From positions 917,501 to 981,500 of the forward strand of contig NZ_LR778174.1 in the NCBI RefSeq assembly GCF_902810435.1: 64,000 nt of DNA, read 5' to 3'. The notes below the pieces were generated by a model. It did no database searches and was not told the DNA's origin. It saw only the letters and a program-made list of their open reading frames with translations. Position numbers and translations under genes: made by a program. Position 1 is the stretch's first letter; every line of letters begins with the position of its first letter. Origin of the DNA: Veillonella parvula. Lineage in GTDB: Bacteria > Bacillota > Negativicutes > Veillonellales > Veillonellaceae. Of the stretch, positions 1 to 8,555 are shown one piece after another.

Positions 1-1557
1 AATAACAATCATAAAGTGCTTGTTTCTATTTATCCTGAACGGGGTCTTCAAGAGCGCAAGGATGCAGAGGTTAAAGAACATTTAGCTTCTGTAAAAGCTA
101 AGATGTCTCCAGAAGAAATCGAAGCAATTGTAGAGCAAACAAAACGACTTAAACTTCGTCAAGAGGCTCCAGATAGCGACGAAGCGTTAGCATCGATACC
201 ATTGCTTGAATTATCAGATTTAAATCCTAATATTGAAGAGGTAGAACGTCGTGAAAGTAAAATTGGCAACACTACAGTACATTTTGTGCCTACTTTCACA
301 AAAGGCATCAACTATGTAGGGCTTTACTTTAATTTAAGCTGTCTTACAGAAGATGAATTGTTCTACGCCGATATTTTAAGTGATATTATTGGTCGTATTG
401 ACACATCTGAACGTGGCTATGAAGCATTGGCGAAAGATATCAATATGAATCTTGGTGGTTTAAGCTCAGATATTACGGCTATTAGCAAAGATGGTAAGCG
501 TGATGAATTTACGCCTCTCATGATTGTTCGAGCTAAAGCCTTGCATTCCAAATTACCTGACTTATGCCGTTTGATTAACGAAGTAGTACAAAAAGCAGAT
601 TATAGCGACGATAGACGCTTGACCGAACTTGTTCAAGAAAGCAAAGCTATTTGGGATAATGAAGCATTCCGTCGTGGCAACTCCATTGTAAGTCAACGTG
701 TTATGGCACAAGTATCTGCAGTTGGTAAATTTAGAGATAATGGTAACTTTGGTTACTATCAAAAGATTAGTGAATTGGCTTCTAATCCTGCGGCATTACC
801 ATTATTGCCAGAAAAATTAGCTGATGTGGCTCGTAAGATTTTCCGCGCTAATAATGTGGATATCATGTTCGTTGGTGAAGAAGGCGAATTAGAAGCCTTT
901 GAAAATCTCATGAAACCATTGATTGAAACCTGGGATACTACTGACTTAAGTAATGATACATTAAAGATTACACGTTTGTCTGGTAATGATGGTATCGTTA
1001 CAGCTGGTAAGGTTCAATACGTAGCTCAAGGTGGTAACTTTGTAGACCATGGGTATAAACACGTAGGCCCAATGAGTGTATTGGAAACGATTTTACGCTA
1101 TGAATATCTATGGATTCGCATTCGTGTACAAGGTGGTGCTTACGGTGCCTTTGCAAACTTCTATGACGATGGTAATATGATTTTCTGTAGCTATCGCGAT
1201 CCAAACTTGGTAGAAACATTAAATGTATATAAAGAATTACCTCAATACCTTCGTGAGTTTACGTTGACTGATCGTGAGATGCGTAAATATATTATCGGTA
1301 CTATGAGCTCCTTGGACTTGCCTATGACTCCTGCGTTGCGTGGTCCACGTGCGATGGGGATGTATTTTAGCGGTGCTAAACTAGAGGATAAGGTAGAGTT
1401 TCGTAAACAAGTTATCGCTTGTAAGCCAGAGGATATCGTTGCTTTAGCAGATGTGGTTGAACCAGTGTTGAAGGACAATCATATTTGTACAATGGGGAAC
1501 GAACAAAAAATTAAAGACGCTGGTAAGGTATTCGATAACATTATTTCTCTAGGATAA
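1..1557 (+). CDS. M16C-family metallopeptidase (presequence protease-like), C-terminal part
   Basis: The reading frame is open from base 1, so the gene begins upstream and about 518 C-terminal residues are visible. A GTG at position 16 is internal and not the start. The visible part matches the second half of large M16C peptidases of the PreP/Cym1 type: an M16C-associated linker (with a VSIYPERGL-like opening) followed by the two inactive C-terminal M16 repeats ending in DNIISLG. The zinc-binding HxxEH motif belongs to the missing N-terminal domain and cannot be checked. Such enzymes degrade short peptides in a closed chamber. A hairpin terminator follows directly. Confidence 0.85.
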   Translation, partial: NNNHKVLVSIYPERGLQERKDAEVKEHLASVKAKMSPEEIEAIVEQTKRLKLRQEAPDSDEALASIPLLELSDLNPNIEEVERRESKIGNTTVHFVPTFTKGINYVGLYFNLSCLTEDELFYADILSDIIGRIDTSERGYEALAKDINMNLGGLSSDITAISKDGKRDEFTPLMIVRAKALHSKLPDLCRLINEVVQKADYSDDRRLTELVQESKAIWDNEAFRRGNSIVSQRVMAQVSAVGKFRDNGNFGYYQKISELASNPAALPLLPEKLADVARKIFRANNVDIMFVGEEGELEAFENLMKPLIETWDTTDLSNDTLKITRLSGNDGIVTAGKVQYVAQGGNFVDHGYKHVGPMSVLETILRYEYLWIRIRVQGGAYGAFANFYDDGNMIFCSYRDPNLVETLNVYKELPQYLREFTLTDREMRKYIIGTMSSLDLPMTPALRGPRAMGMYFSGAKLEDKVEFRKQVIACKPEDIVALADVVEPVLKDNHICTMGNEQKIKDAGKVFDNIISLG

Positions 1558-1576
1558 TCGTTTTATATCATGTATA

Positions 1577-1620
1577 GTGGCATATTCTGTGTAAGTTTAC
1601 GGGATATGCCACTTGTTTTG
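1577..1620 (+). terminator. Hairpin terminator after the M16C peptidase gene
   Basis: Arms GTGGCATAT and ATATGCCAC pair around a roughly 20-base loop region and are followed by TTGTTTT. It lies between the peptidase stop codon and the GluQ-RS ribosome binding site. Confidence 0.7.
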
Positions 1621-1637
1621 TACTGTAGGAGGGCATC

Positions 1638-2612
1638 ATGAAAGGTCGATTTGCTCCAAGCCCCACAGGATATATCCATCTCGGAAATGTATGGATAGCC
1701 CTCTTATCTTATGTTTCTACGAAGCAACAAAAAGGGCAGTATGTTGTGCGAATGGAGGATATAGACATCCAACGCTCTAAACGTGAGTTAGGGGAATCTC
1801 TATTAGATGATTTAGAGTGGCTAGGCTTTGAATGGGATGAAGGGCCTCGTGTTGGTGGACCAGAATCAACATATTGGCAAAGTGAACGACAAACATATTA
1901 TGGAGACGTATTAGAACATTTTGCATCAGAAAAACTAATTTATCCTTGCTTTTGTAATCGCACAAGATTGCATTCTATTGCTTCGGCGCCCCATGTAGGA
2001 GAGGTAGTACATCGATATGATGGTCATTGCCGTCATCTAGAGGATAAATTGATAAAAGAGTTTATGATGTCTAAGGAGCCATCTTTGCGTTTAGCCGTTA
2101 ATTCCTGTGATATAGATTTTGTAGATCGTTGGAAAGGCTTTCAACATATTCATTTGGAAGGTGAATTAGATGATTATGTATTGCGTCGTGGTGACGGTAT
2201 GTATGCCTATAATTTAGCTGTTGTACTGGATGATATTGCTATGGGGATAACAGAGGTCATTCGTGGAGATGATTTACTAGAGACTACGGGGCAGCAAATA
2301 TATTTATATAAAACATTACAAACCAGTTTCAAATCTAAAAATATACAACTACCTTCTTATGGGCATGCTCCATTATTAATTGATTCTGAAGGGCACAGAT
2401 TATCTAAGCGACAAAAGAGTATTACTATTCGTGAATTACGTGAAAATCAATGGTCTCCTAATAGGATTTTAGGTGAGCTGGCTATTGTAGGGGGCTTAGT
2501 TGAAGCTCATACATTAAGTCGTAGAGAAATCAGTTTATCTGAATTAATTGAGATTGATTTAAATTTACCTAGTCTTAGTCAAAAAGCGATTGAGATAGAA
2601 ATCAAAGAATAG
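1638..2612 (+). CDS. gluQ: Glutamyl-Q tRNA(Asp) synthetase-like protein (GluQ-RS)
   Basis: A 324-residue, catalytic-domain-only relative of glutamyl-tRNA synthetase. The N-terminus has the class I signature (RFAPSPTG then HLGN, residues 4-17) and the KMSKS equivalent is LSKRQ near residue 255. Cysteines in a CxC pair near residue 103 and a YDGHC motif near 130 match the zinc site typical of GluQ-RS. The anticodon-binding half of GltX is missing. Such enzymes glutamylate queuosine in tRNA(Asp) without needing the whole tRNA body. The start ATG follows GTAGGAGGG. It stands alone, with a terminator before it and a promoter after it. Confidence 0.85.
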   Translation: MKGRFAPSPTGYIHLGNVWIALLSYVSTKQQKGQYVVRMEDIDIQRSKRELGESLLDDLEWLGFEWDEGPRVGGPESTYWQSERQTYYGDVLEHFASEKLIYPCFCNRTRLHSIASAPHVGEVVHRYDGHCRHLEDKLIKEFMMSKEPSLRLAVNSCDIDFVDRWKGFQHIHLEGELDDYVLRRGDGMYAYNLAVVLDDIAMGITEVIRGDDLLETTGQQIYLYKTLQTSFKSKNIQLPSYGHAPLLIDSEGHRLSKRQKSITIRELRENQWSPNRILGELAIVGGLVEAHTLSRREISLSELIEIDLNLPSLSQKAIEIEIKE

Positions 2613-2680
2613 AGCAAAAAAATAGTATTGCTTTATGTTATAGGATGTTTGCTAAAAGAGAATAATTCTTTAACCATATA

Positions 2681-2724
2681 ATTCGATATAATATATTGAC
2701 AATATTCGATATTTATTTATAATA
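2681..2724 (+). promoter_or_regulatory. Strong sigma-70-type promoter for the CoA-binding protein/thioredoxin pair
   Basis: A consensus TTGACA at 2696-2701 and TATAAT at 2718-2723 are separated by 16 bases. The motif ATTCGATAT occurs at 2681-2689 and again at 2704-2712, on either side of the -35 box, and could be a repressor site. Confidence 0.75.
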
Positions 2725-2744
2725 GTATATAAGAGGTGGTCGAA

Positions 2745-3119
2745 ATGACAATTCAACAAGCTTTAAATCAAAAAGTATGGGCCGTTATTGGAGCTACCCA
2801 TAAAACCGAAAAGTTCGGTTATAAGATTTATAAATGTCTTAAAGATCACGGATATGAAGTATATCCAGTCAATCCTAATATTGCAGAAATAGATGGAGAC
2901 ACTTGTTACTCTAGTCTTTCTGCACTTCCCGTTGTGCCTGCTGTGGTAGATTTTGTTGTACCAGAAGCAGTAGGGTTAGCTGCACTTGATGAATGCAAAG
3001 AACTTGGCATTTCTGTTGTGTGGTTGCAACCGGGGGCGGATAAACCATCTGTTGTTGAAAAAGCACATGCTTTAGATCTGCATGTCATTCAAGATTGTGT
3101 ATTAGTTCAATTACCGTAG
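2745..3119 (+). CDS. CoA-binding domain protein (YccU/CoA_binding_2 family)
   Basis: A 124-residue single-domain Rossmann protein. It has the family pattern: WAVIGATH near the N-terminus (nucleotide-binding loop), YPVNPN after the second strand, and WLQPGAD in the C-terminal half. These stand-alone proteins resemble the CoA-binding domain of succinyl-CoA synthetase; their role is unknown. The ATG at 2745 is preferred over an in-frame GTG at 2736 because AGAGGTGG lies at the right distance. The thioredoxin gene follows after 9 bases, so the two are co-transcribed from the consensus promoter upstream. This pairing may point to a thiol or redox-linked role, but that is inference. Confidence 0.85.
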   Translation: MTIQQALNQKVWAVIGATHKTEKFGYKIYKCLKDHGYEVYPVNPNIAEIDGDTCYSSLSALPVVPAVVDFVVPEAVGLAALDECKELGISVVWLQPGADKPSVVEKAHALDLHVIQDCVLVQLP

Positions 3120-3128
3120 GAGGGTACA

Positions 3129-3449
3129 ATGAGCGAATTAAAAGATTTAAAAACTGCTGAATATCAAGATTTAGTAAACCAAGGTGGTGTTACTGTTGTT
3201 GACTTCTGGGCTCCATGGTGCGGTTATTGCGTACGTATGATGCCAATCATTGAAGAAATTGCAGGTGAGCTTGAAGGTAAAGCTAACTTTGTAAAAGTAA
3301 ACGCTGATGAAGAACCAGAATTAGCACGTAACTTACAAGTTGAAGTATTGCCTACATTCGTTATCTTAAAAGATGGTGAAGTAGTAGACCGTAAAATTGG
3401 TTTCTTGCCTAAAGGCGATCTTCAAGCGGCTATCGAATCTAAATTCTAA
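3129..3449 (+). CDS. Thioredoxin with a CGYC active site
   Basis: A 106-residue cytoplasmic thioredoxin, the normal length for the family. It has VDFWAPWC before the active-site cysteines at about 31 and 34 and the cis-proline strand VLPTF near residue 76. The dipeptide between the cysteines is Gly-Tyr (CGYC) where classical thioredoxin has Gly-Pro, which should alter its redox potential or partners. There is no signal peptide. The ATG follows TAGGAGGG. It is the last gene of a two-gene unit, closed by a strong terminator. Confidence 0.92.
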   Translation: MSELKDLKTAEYQDLVNQGGVTVVDFWAPWCGYCVRMMPIIEEIAGELEGKANFVKVNADEEPELARNLQVEVLPTFVILKDGEVVDRKIGFLPKGDLQAAIESKF

Positions 3450-3480
3450 TATTATAGATCAAAACTATATAAATAGAGGC

Positions 3481-3523
3481 AAAACCTCATCAATGTATTG
3501 TTGTACATTGATGAGGTTTTTTT
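3481..3523 (+). terminator. Rho-independent terminator after thioredoxin
   Basis: Long perfect stem with arms AACCTCATCAATGTA and TACATTGATGAGGTT and a short loop, followed by a run of seven T. Confidence 0.92.
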
Positions 3524-3569
3524 GTGCTTTTTTAATATAGACCTAAATATATTTAACGTTTATGAATTA

Positions 3570-3606
3570 CTAAACATAATACATTGAGTTGCTAAACATA
3601 ATACAT
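3570..3606. repeat. Two direct copies of a 15-base repeat, 22 bp apart
   Basis: CTAAACATAATACAT occurs at 3570-3584 and 3592-3606. The 22-bp period is about two helical turns, as expected for a site read from one DNA face. It lies in the 400-bp gene-free stretch upstream of mraZ, and its function is unknown. Confidence 0.6.
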
Positions 3607-3612
3607 CTAAAA

Positions 3613-3828
3613 GTGGGGTTTATGTCCATTTAAGGCGTGGTATTTCATCATTGTGGTAGAGAGTGGTTTAAATTGATTAGTTTTAAATATTTAATCGAAC
3701 ATATGTATTGTAGAAAAGTGGAGAAAAATAGAGATTAAACAAGAAAAATATAAAAAAGTGGGATAAAAATGGATTTTTTGTTGTAGAAGGTGGGGAATTG
3801 TGGTAGAATTTACCATATAGTGGTGGAT
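3613..3828 (+). promoter_or_regulatory. mraZ promoter region with multiple GTGG (MraZ-type) boxes
   Basis: The 405-bp gap before mraZ holds a cluster of GTGG motifs on the + strand at 3613, 3637, 3653, 3663, 3718, 3758, 3790, 3800, 3820 and 3823. Two groups have 10-bp steps (3653/3663 and 3790/3800/3820). MraZ is known to bind tandem TGGGN or GTGG-type repeats spaced by 10 bp upstream of its own operon. A possible promoter, TTGTAG (3781-3786) and TAGAAT (3804-3809) with a 17-base spacer, encloses the 3790 and 3800 boxes, which fits autorepression. Confidence 0.65.
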
Positions 3829-3855
3829 AAGAAATAGAGAAAGGCGGTGATACGT

Positions 3856-4287
3856 ATGTTCATGGGTGAATATAATCACACCATTGATACAAAAGGGCGG
3901 ATGATTATACCTGCGAAAATACGTGAACAACTAGGCGATTTGTGCATCGTTACAAAAGGCCTAGATAACTGCTTGGCTATTTACACCGAAGAGGCATGGA
4001 AGAAAATTTCCACTGCTTTACAATCACAATCTTCCACTAAAGCTAGCGTGCGTGCCTTAAAACGTTTTGTTTTTGGTAGTGCTGCTGAGCTTGAATATGA
4101 TAAACAAGGTCGTGTCCTCATTCCTGTACCACTACGTGAATATGCAAGCCTCGATAAACAGGCTGTTATTGTAGGTGCTGGAGACCACGTTGAAATTTGG
4201 AGCCGTGAAAAATACGATTTCTATGATGAGCAAGTGGCTGAAAGCATGGAAGAATTAGTTGAAGGGCTTGAAGGGATTATGTTATAG
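3856..4287 (+). CDS. mraZ: Transcriptional regulator MraZ
   Basis: A 143-residue DNA-binding protein with two SpoVT/AbrB-like halves. The first carries the DTKGR motif near the N-terminus and the second the matching DKQGR motif near residue 82. MraZ forms a ring-shaped oligomer that represses the dcw operon from repeats upstream of its own gene; candidate GTGG repeats are present here. The ATG at 3856 (MFMGEYNHTID) follows AAGGCGG at good spacing; an in-frame GTG at 3847 lies just beyond that ribosome binding site and is less likely. It is the first gene of the division and cell wall cluster and is 9 bases from rsmH. Confidence 0.95.
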   Translation: MFMGEYNHTIDTKGRMIIPAKIREQLGDLCIVTKGLDNCLAIYTEEAWKKISTALQSQSSTKASVRALKRFVFGSAAELEYDKQGRVLIPVPLREYASLDKQAVIVGAGDHVEIWSREKYDFYDEQVAESMEELVEGLEGIML

Positions 4288-4296
4288 GAGGCTATG

Positions 4297-5229
4297 ATGG
4301 AATTTAATCATACTAGCGTACTCTTACGTGAAACGGTGGACTCCGTCGTAACTAATCCAAAAGGTATTTATGTGGACTGTACCCTTGGTGGGGCAGGACA
4401 TGCTCATGCAGTGGGCGAGATGCTAGATCCAGAAGGCATGATTATAGGTTTAGATCAGGATGAAGATGCTTTGAGTGTAGCTCGACAGCGTTTATCTGAT
4501 TTGAAATGTCAGGTGTTAACGATACCTACAAACTTTTCTAACTTAAAAGAAGCCCTCCAAAATGCAGGCATTTATGAAGTCGATGGTTTTATATTTGATC
4601 TTGGAGTATCCAGCTATCAACTAGATACTCCTGAACGAGGTTTTTCATATATGAATGATGGACCTCTTGATATGCGAATGGATAAAGATGCACCTCTCAC
4701 GGCAGAGGAAATTGTCAATGAATATGACAGCGAACAATTACTGCAAATTATCCATGATTATGGGGAGGAACGATGGGCTAAACGAATTGTCGAGTTTATT
4801 GTTGAAGCACGTCAAGAAAAAAGAATTACTACTACTGGTGAGTTAGTTAGAATTATTAAGAATGCAATACCTGCAAAGGCGCGACAAGATGGACCTCATC
4901 CGGCAAAACGGACGTTTCAGGCCATACGTATTGAAGTAAATAGAGAATTAGCAATTTTGCATGATAGTTTTGTAGATGCTGTATCAATGTTAAAACCAAA
5001 GGGAAAGATTGGAGTTATTACATTCCACTCCTTGGAAGATCGAATTACAAAGCAAACTTTTAAAGAGTTAAGTACTGCATGTATATGTCCTCCACAATTG
5101 CCTGTGTGTGTTTGTAATCACAAGGCAGTTGTAAAGGCAAAGAATAAGGCTATAGAGCCAAGTATAGGGGAGATTGAAGTTAATCCGAGAGCTAGAAGCG
5201 CTAAATTGCGCGTAGCAGTAAAGTTGTAG
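4297..5229 (+). CDS. rsmH: 16S rRNA (cytosine(1402)-N4)-methyltransferase RsmH (MraW)
   Basis: A 310-residue SAM-dependent methyltransferase that N4-methylates C1402 in the ribosomal P site. Visible signatures: HTSVLL at the N-terminus, the SAM-binding DCTLGGAGH near residue 30, GLDQD, LGVSS, and the C-terminal FHSLEDR and NPRARSAKLR. The length is normal. Two adjacent ATG codons (4294 and 4297) follow AGGAG; the second has better spacing. Second gene of the dcw cluster, as in most bacteria. Confidence 0.95.
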   Translation: MEFNHTSVLLRETVDSVVTNPKGIYVDCTLGGAGHAHAVGEMLDPEGMIIGLDQDEDALSVARQRLSDLKCQVLTIPTNFSNLKEALQNAGIYEVDGFIFDLGVSSYQLDTPERGFSYMNDGPLDMRMDKDAPLTAEEIVNEYDSEQLLQIIHDYGEERWAKRIVEFIVEARQEKRITTTGELVRIIKNAIPAKARQDGPHPAKRTFQAIRIEVNRELAILHDSFVDAVSMLKPKGKIGVITFHSLEDRITKQTFKELSTACICPPQLPVCVCNHKAVVKAKNKAIEPSIGEIEVNPRARSAKLRVAVKL

Positions 5230-5250
5230 ATTTGGAAGGGGTTAAGTGTT

Positions 5251-5655
5251 ATGTTAGCTAGAAAGGCTGTTGTGGGCCAAGTAAAAGGTGATATGTTGGT
5301 TATTGCACAAGGGAGAAGACGTAGTGCAAACGTAGCTTTAGATTTAAGCCCTATGATGTGGCAAGTTGTATATGGTATTGCTGCATTAGTTGCATGTTTG
5401 CTTATCATGATGGTTATGAATGCATATAGTACAAAGTTGGGCTATGAGGTAGTTAAAACACAGCAAGCTGTAGTACAATTAACAAAAGATAACGATGCAT
5501 TGGACGTTGAAGTGGCTTCCTTGAAGTCTCCTGTACGTATCCAACAAATCGCAGAAGAACAACTAGGAATGGTTTTGCCTGATTCTTTTGTTTATAGCAC
5601 AAAAAGCGCTGTTACTGAACGTAATGTACAAGAGAAACAGCAAATTATAGACTAG
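5251..5655 (+). CDS. ftsL: Cell division protein FtsL-like
   Basis: A 134-residue bitopic membrane protein. A basic cytoplasmic stretch of about 35 residues precedes one membrane segment (about 38-57). A short coiled coil and the FtsL/DivIC signature (LKSPVRIQQIAEEQLGM) follow on the outer face. The position right after rsmH fits FtsL, which forms a complex with DivIC/FtsB and FtsQ and activates septal peptidoglycan synthesis. FtsL sequences diverge strongly, so the call rests on topology plus position. In most clusters ftsI comes next; here a short gap with a hairpin leads straight to murE. Confidence 0.85.
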   Translation: MLARKAVVGQVKGDMLVIAQGRRRSANVALDLSPMMWQVVYGIAALVACLLIMMVMNAYSTKLGYEVVKTQQAVVQLTKDNDALDVEVASLKSPVRIQQIAEEQLGMVLPDSFVYSTKSAVTERNVQEKQQIID

Positions 5656-5661
5656 CAGGCG

Positions 5662-5690
5662 AAGCAGCTCGTATTGGGCTGCTTTCCTTT
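5662..5690 (+). terminator. Weak hairpin/attenuator between ftsL and murE
   Basis: AAGCAGC (5662-5668) pairs with GCTGCTT (5678-5684), followed by TCCTTT. The T-tract is poor, so partial termination is more likely than a full stop. Confidence 0.45.
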
Positions 5691-5710
5691 GCGTGTAAAG
5701 GAGATTGTAT

Positions 5711-7195
5711 ATGAAACACTTACAAGATATAGTAAAAACCTTACATGCACCGCATGTAGAAGGTAATACAGCTGTTGAAATTTTAGATGTAACCGCTGAT
5801 TCTCGTGCTGTAAAAGCAGGTAGTTTATTTATTGCTTTAGATGGTGCTACTGTCGATGGACATGACTATGTTAATAAAGCTGTTGAGGCTGGGGCAGTAG
5901 CCGTATTAGTATCTAAACCTGTTGAGGTAAATAGTGATGTTTGTGTTATCACTGTTGAAGATACACGTGCGGCTATGATGTCCTGTGTGCCATACTTTTT
6001 TGATTATCCAGCCAATTCCATGCGCATGATTGGTGTTACTGGTACTAATGGTAAAACGACTACAACTCATATGATTCGTCATATTTTGAAAGCTCAAGGT
6101 CATAAGGTCGGTGTGATTGGTACGGTTCATATCATGATTGGCGATACATCATATCCGATTCATAACACGACCCCTGACGTAGTAGATTTACAGCATATTT
6201 TGCATCAAATGGTAGAAGAGGGTGTTACACATTGTGTAATGGAAGTATCTTCTCATGCGTTGGCTTTAGGACGCGTAACTGGTGTTGAGTATGATACGGC
6301 AGTGTTTACAAATCTTACACAAGATCATTTAGACTTTCACAAAACATTTGAAAATTACTTGGCAGCTAAATGTAAACTATTTGAACAGGTTAGCAAGCCA
6401 AACCAAGTAAAATCTGGTAAGGGTGCTGTCATCAATATTGATGATGCCTATGGACATCGGGTTGTTGAAAAAACTACAGCCCCTATCATTACCTATAGTA
6501 TTGATGGTAGCGGCACATTGAATGCTCATGACGTTGATATGACGCCAAAGTCTAGCCGTTACACGGTATCTTATGATGGTCATGACTATACAGTTGCAAT
6601 GAATACGACTGGCTTGTTTAATGTGTATAATACATTAGCAGCTATTGGTGCCTGCCTATTAGAAGGTATTTCCATGGAAGACATCGATAAAGCGTTGAAA
6701 ACATTTAGTGCTGTACCTGGTCGTTTTGAATTGATTGAAGAAGGTCAACCATTTGCTGTTGTTGTAGACTATGCACATACACCAGATGGGTTAGAAAATA
6801 TTTTACAAACAGCAAAGGCTATTCAAGAAAATCGTATTATTGTAGTCTTTGGCTGTGGCGGTGACCGAGATGCAACGAAACGCCCTATTATGGGACGCAT
6901 TGCGGCACAATACGGTGATGTTGTGTATGTTACATCTGATAATCCGCGTACAGAGGATCCTGTACAAATTGTTAAAGATGTGGAAGTAGGCGTTAAAGAC
7001 GGCCTTCGAGAAGGAACCCACTATGAAGTTATCGTTGATCGTCGAGAAGCGATTCAACATGCTATACAACATGCAAAACCTGGGGATATTGTACTCATTG
7101 CAGGTAAGGGGCATGAGGATTACCAAATCTTAAAGGATAAAACGATTCATTTTGATGATCGTGAAGAGGCGCGAGCAGCCCTCAAGGAGATCTAA
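5711..7195 (+). CDS. murE: UDP-MurNAc-L-Ala-D-Glu:meso-diaminopimelate ligase MurE
   Basis: A 494-residue Mur ligase that adds the third residue of the peptidoglycan stem in the cytoplasm. Domains in order: UDP-binding N-terminal domain, ATP-binding central domain with GTNGKTTTT near residue 112, and the C-terminal domain with CGGDRDATKRP. The DNPR motif (TSDNPRTEDP) marks meso-diaminopimelate as the added amino acid. The ATG at 5711 follows AAAGGAG; an upstream TTG is less likely. The stop codon is one base from the murF start, so the two are coupled. Confidence 0.95.
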   Translation: MKHLQDIVKTLHAPHVEGNTAVEILDVTADSRAVKAGSLFIALDGATVDGHDYVNKAVEAGAVAVLVSKPVEVNSDVCVITVEDTRAAMMSCVPYFFDYPANSMRMIGVTGTNGKTTTTHMIRHILKAQGHKVGVIGTVHIMIGDTSYPIHNTTPDVVDLQHILHQMVEEGVTHCVMEVSSHALALGRVTGVEYDTAVFTNLTQDHLDFHKTFENYLAAKCKLFEQVSKPNQVKSGKGAVINIDDAYGHRVVEKTTAPIITYSIDGSGTLNAHDVDMTPKSSRYTVSYDGHDYTVAMNTTGLFNVYNTLAAIGACLLEGISMEDIDKALKTFSAVPGRFELIEEGQPFAVVVDYAHTPDGLENILQTAKAIQENRIIVVFGCGGDRDATKRPIMGRIAAQYGDVVYVTSDNPRTEDPVQIVKDVEVGVKDGLREGTHYEVIVDRREAIQHAIQHAKPGDIVLIAGKGHEDYQILKDKTIHFDDREEARAALKEI

Positions 7196-7196
7196 T

Positions 7197-8555
7197 ATGG
7201 CTGAATTTACATTGTCTCAAGTACTGGAAGCTACACAGGGGACGAGTGCACATACCGACAATATTAAGTTTTTAGATGTGTCTACTGATACAAGAACTAT
7301 TGAATCAGGCTTTTTATTTGTAGCCTTAAAAGGTGATACCTTTGATGGTCATGATTTTATCAATGCGGCTATCGAAAAAGGTGCTACAGGGGCTATCGTT
7401 GAAAAAGGACGTTCTGTAGAAGGTATTGCTTGTATCGAGGTAGATAATACTTTGGTAGCATATCAAAACTTAGCACGATATCATCGCCGCCGCTTTGATA
7501 TTCCTGTAGTTGCTATTACTGGTTCCTCTGGTAAAACAACGACAAAAGAAATGGTGGCAGCCGTACTTGGCACAGAATTTAATGTATTAAAAACTGAGAA
7601 AAATTTTAATAATGAAATTGGCTTACCAAAAACACTATTGCGCTTAACTGCTGAGCATGAAGCTTGTGTTGTCGAGATGGGGATGCGTGGCCTAGGCCAA
7701 ATCGAGGAGCTCGCGTTGATTGCAGAACCAACGATGGGGATTATTACCAATGTTGGTACTAGTCATATCGAGCTTTTAGGTTCTCGAGAAGCCATTGCCG
7801 AAGCGAAAGGTGAGTTGATTCGTTGCTTGCCTGAAAACAGCGTGGCTATCCTCAATGAAGATGATCCATATGTAAAAGCTATGGATCGTTTAGCTAAGGG
7901 TAAAACAATTACCTATGGTATTGAACGGAATGCTACTTGTATTGGTAGCCATCTGCGCTATAAAAAAGACGGTATTAAGTTCACTTGTAAGTGTTATGAT
8001 GAAGTTTTTGATATCTTCTTGCCTATGATTGGTGAACACAATGTATATGATGCATTGGCGGCTATTGTTGCAGGTCGAGTGCTAGGCATTAAATCTAACA
8101 CAATTCGCAAAGGTTTGAGTGAGTTTAGTGGAACTCCAATGCGTCAAGAAATCGTCCCATTTGAAGATATTGTTATCTTAAATGATGCTTATAATGCAAA
8201 CCCTTCATCCATGGCAGAAGCTATTAAAGCACTTGGTCAATTAGAAGGTAAGCGTAAAATTGCGATGCTAGGCGATATGCTTGAACTTGGTGACTTCTCT
8301 GAAGAAGCACATCGTGAAATCGGCCATTTGCTTGCTGAAGAGGGTTATAGTGTTGTATTCACCTTTGGTGATGCTGCTGCCTTCATTGCAAAGGAAGCAA
8401 AAAAAGCAGGTTTAACTACATTCCGTTGTAACAGCCATTTAGAAATGGCCAACGCATATAGTGATATTCGTGAAAAAGGGGATGTTATCCTTGTGAAAGG
8501 TTCTCGTGGTTTACGAATGGAGCGCGTTGTTGAAGAATTAAAGGATCGAGAATAA
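7197..8555 (+). CDS. murF: UDP-MurNAc-tripeptide:D-Ala-D-Ala ligase MurF
   Basis: A 452-residue Mur ligase that joins D-Ala-D-Ala to the UDP-MurNAc-tripeptide. It shows the P-loop GSSGKTTTK near residue 107, the NFNNEIG motif, the NDAYNANPSSM motif and a C-terminal VKGSRG. The ATG at 7197 lies one base after the murE stop and is preceded by AAGGAG at the end of murE. In-frame starts within murE are rejected because this ribosome binding site is strong. A hairpin follows the gene before mraY. Confidence 0.95.
   Translation: MAEFTLSQVLEATQGTSAHTDNIKFLDVSTDTRTIESGFLFVALKGDTFDGHDFINAAIEKGATGAIVEKGRSVEGIACIEVDNTLVAYQNLARYHRRRFDIPVVAITGSSGKTTTKEMVAAVLGTEFNVLKTEKNFNNEIGLPKTLLRLTAEHEACVVEMGMRGLGQIEELALIAEPTMGIITNVGTSHIELLGSREAIAEAKGELIRCLPENSVAILNEDDPYVKAMDRLAKGKTITYGIERNATCIGSHLRYKKDGIKFTCKCYDEVFDIFLPMIGEHNVYDALAAIVAGRVLGIKSNTIRKGLSEFSGTPMRQEIVPFEDIVILNDAYNANPSSMAEAIKALGQLEGKRKIAMLGDMLELGDFSEEAHREIGHLLAEEGYSVVFTFGDAAAFIAKEAKKAGLTTFRCNSHLEMANAYSDIREKGDVILVKGSRGLRMERVVEELKDRE

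Noticed and set aside
16-18. GTG at position 16 as the start of the M16 peptidase
   Set aside because: The frame is open from base 1 and the family is far longer, so the gene starts outside the window.
3691-3930. Minus-strand 79-codon reading frame over the mraZ promoter
   Set aside because: Low-complexity Phe/His/Tyr-rich translation of AT-rich DNA, covering the GTGG boxes and the mraZ start; no ribosome binding site.
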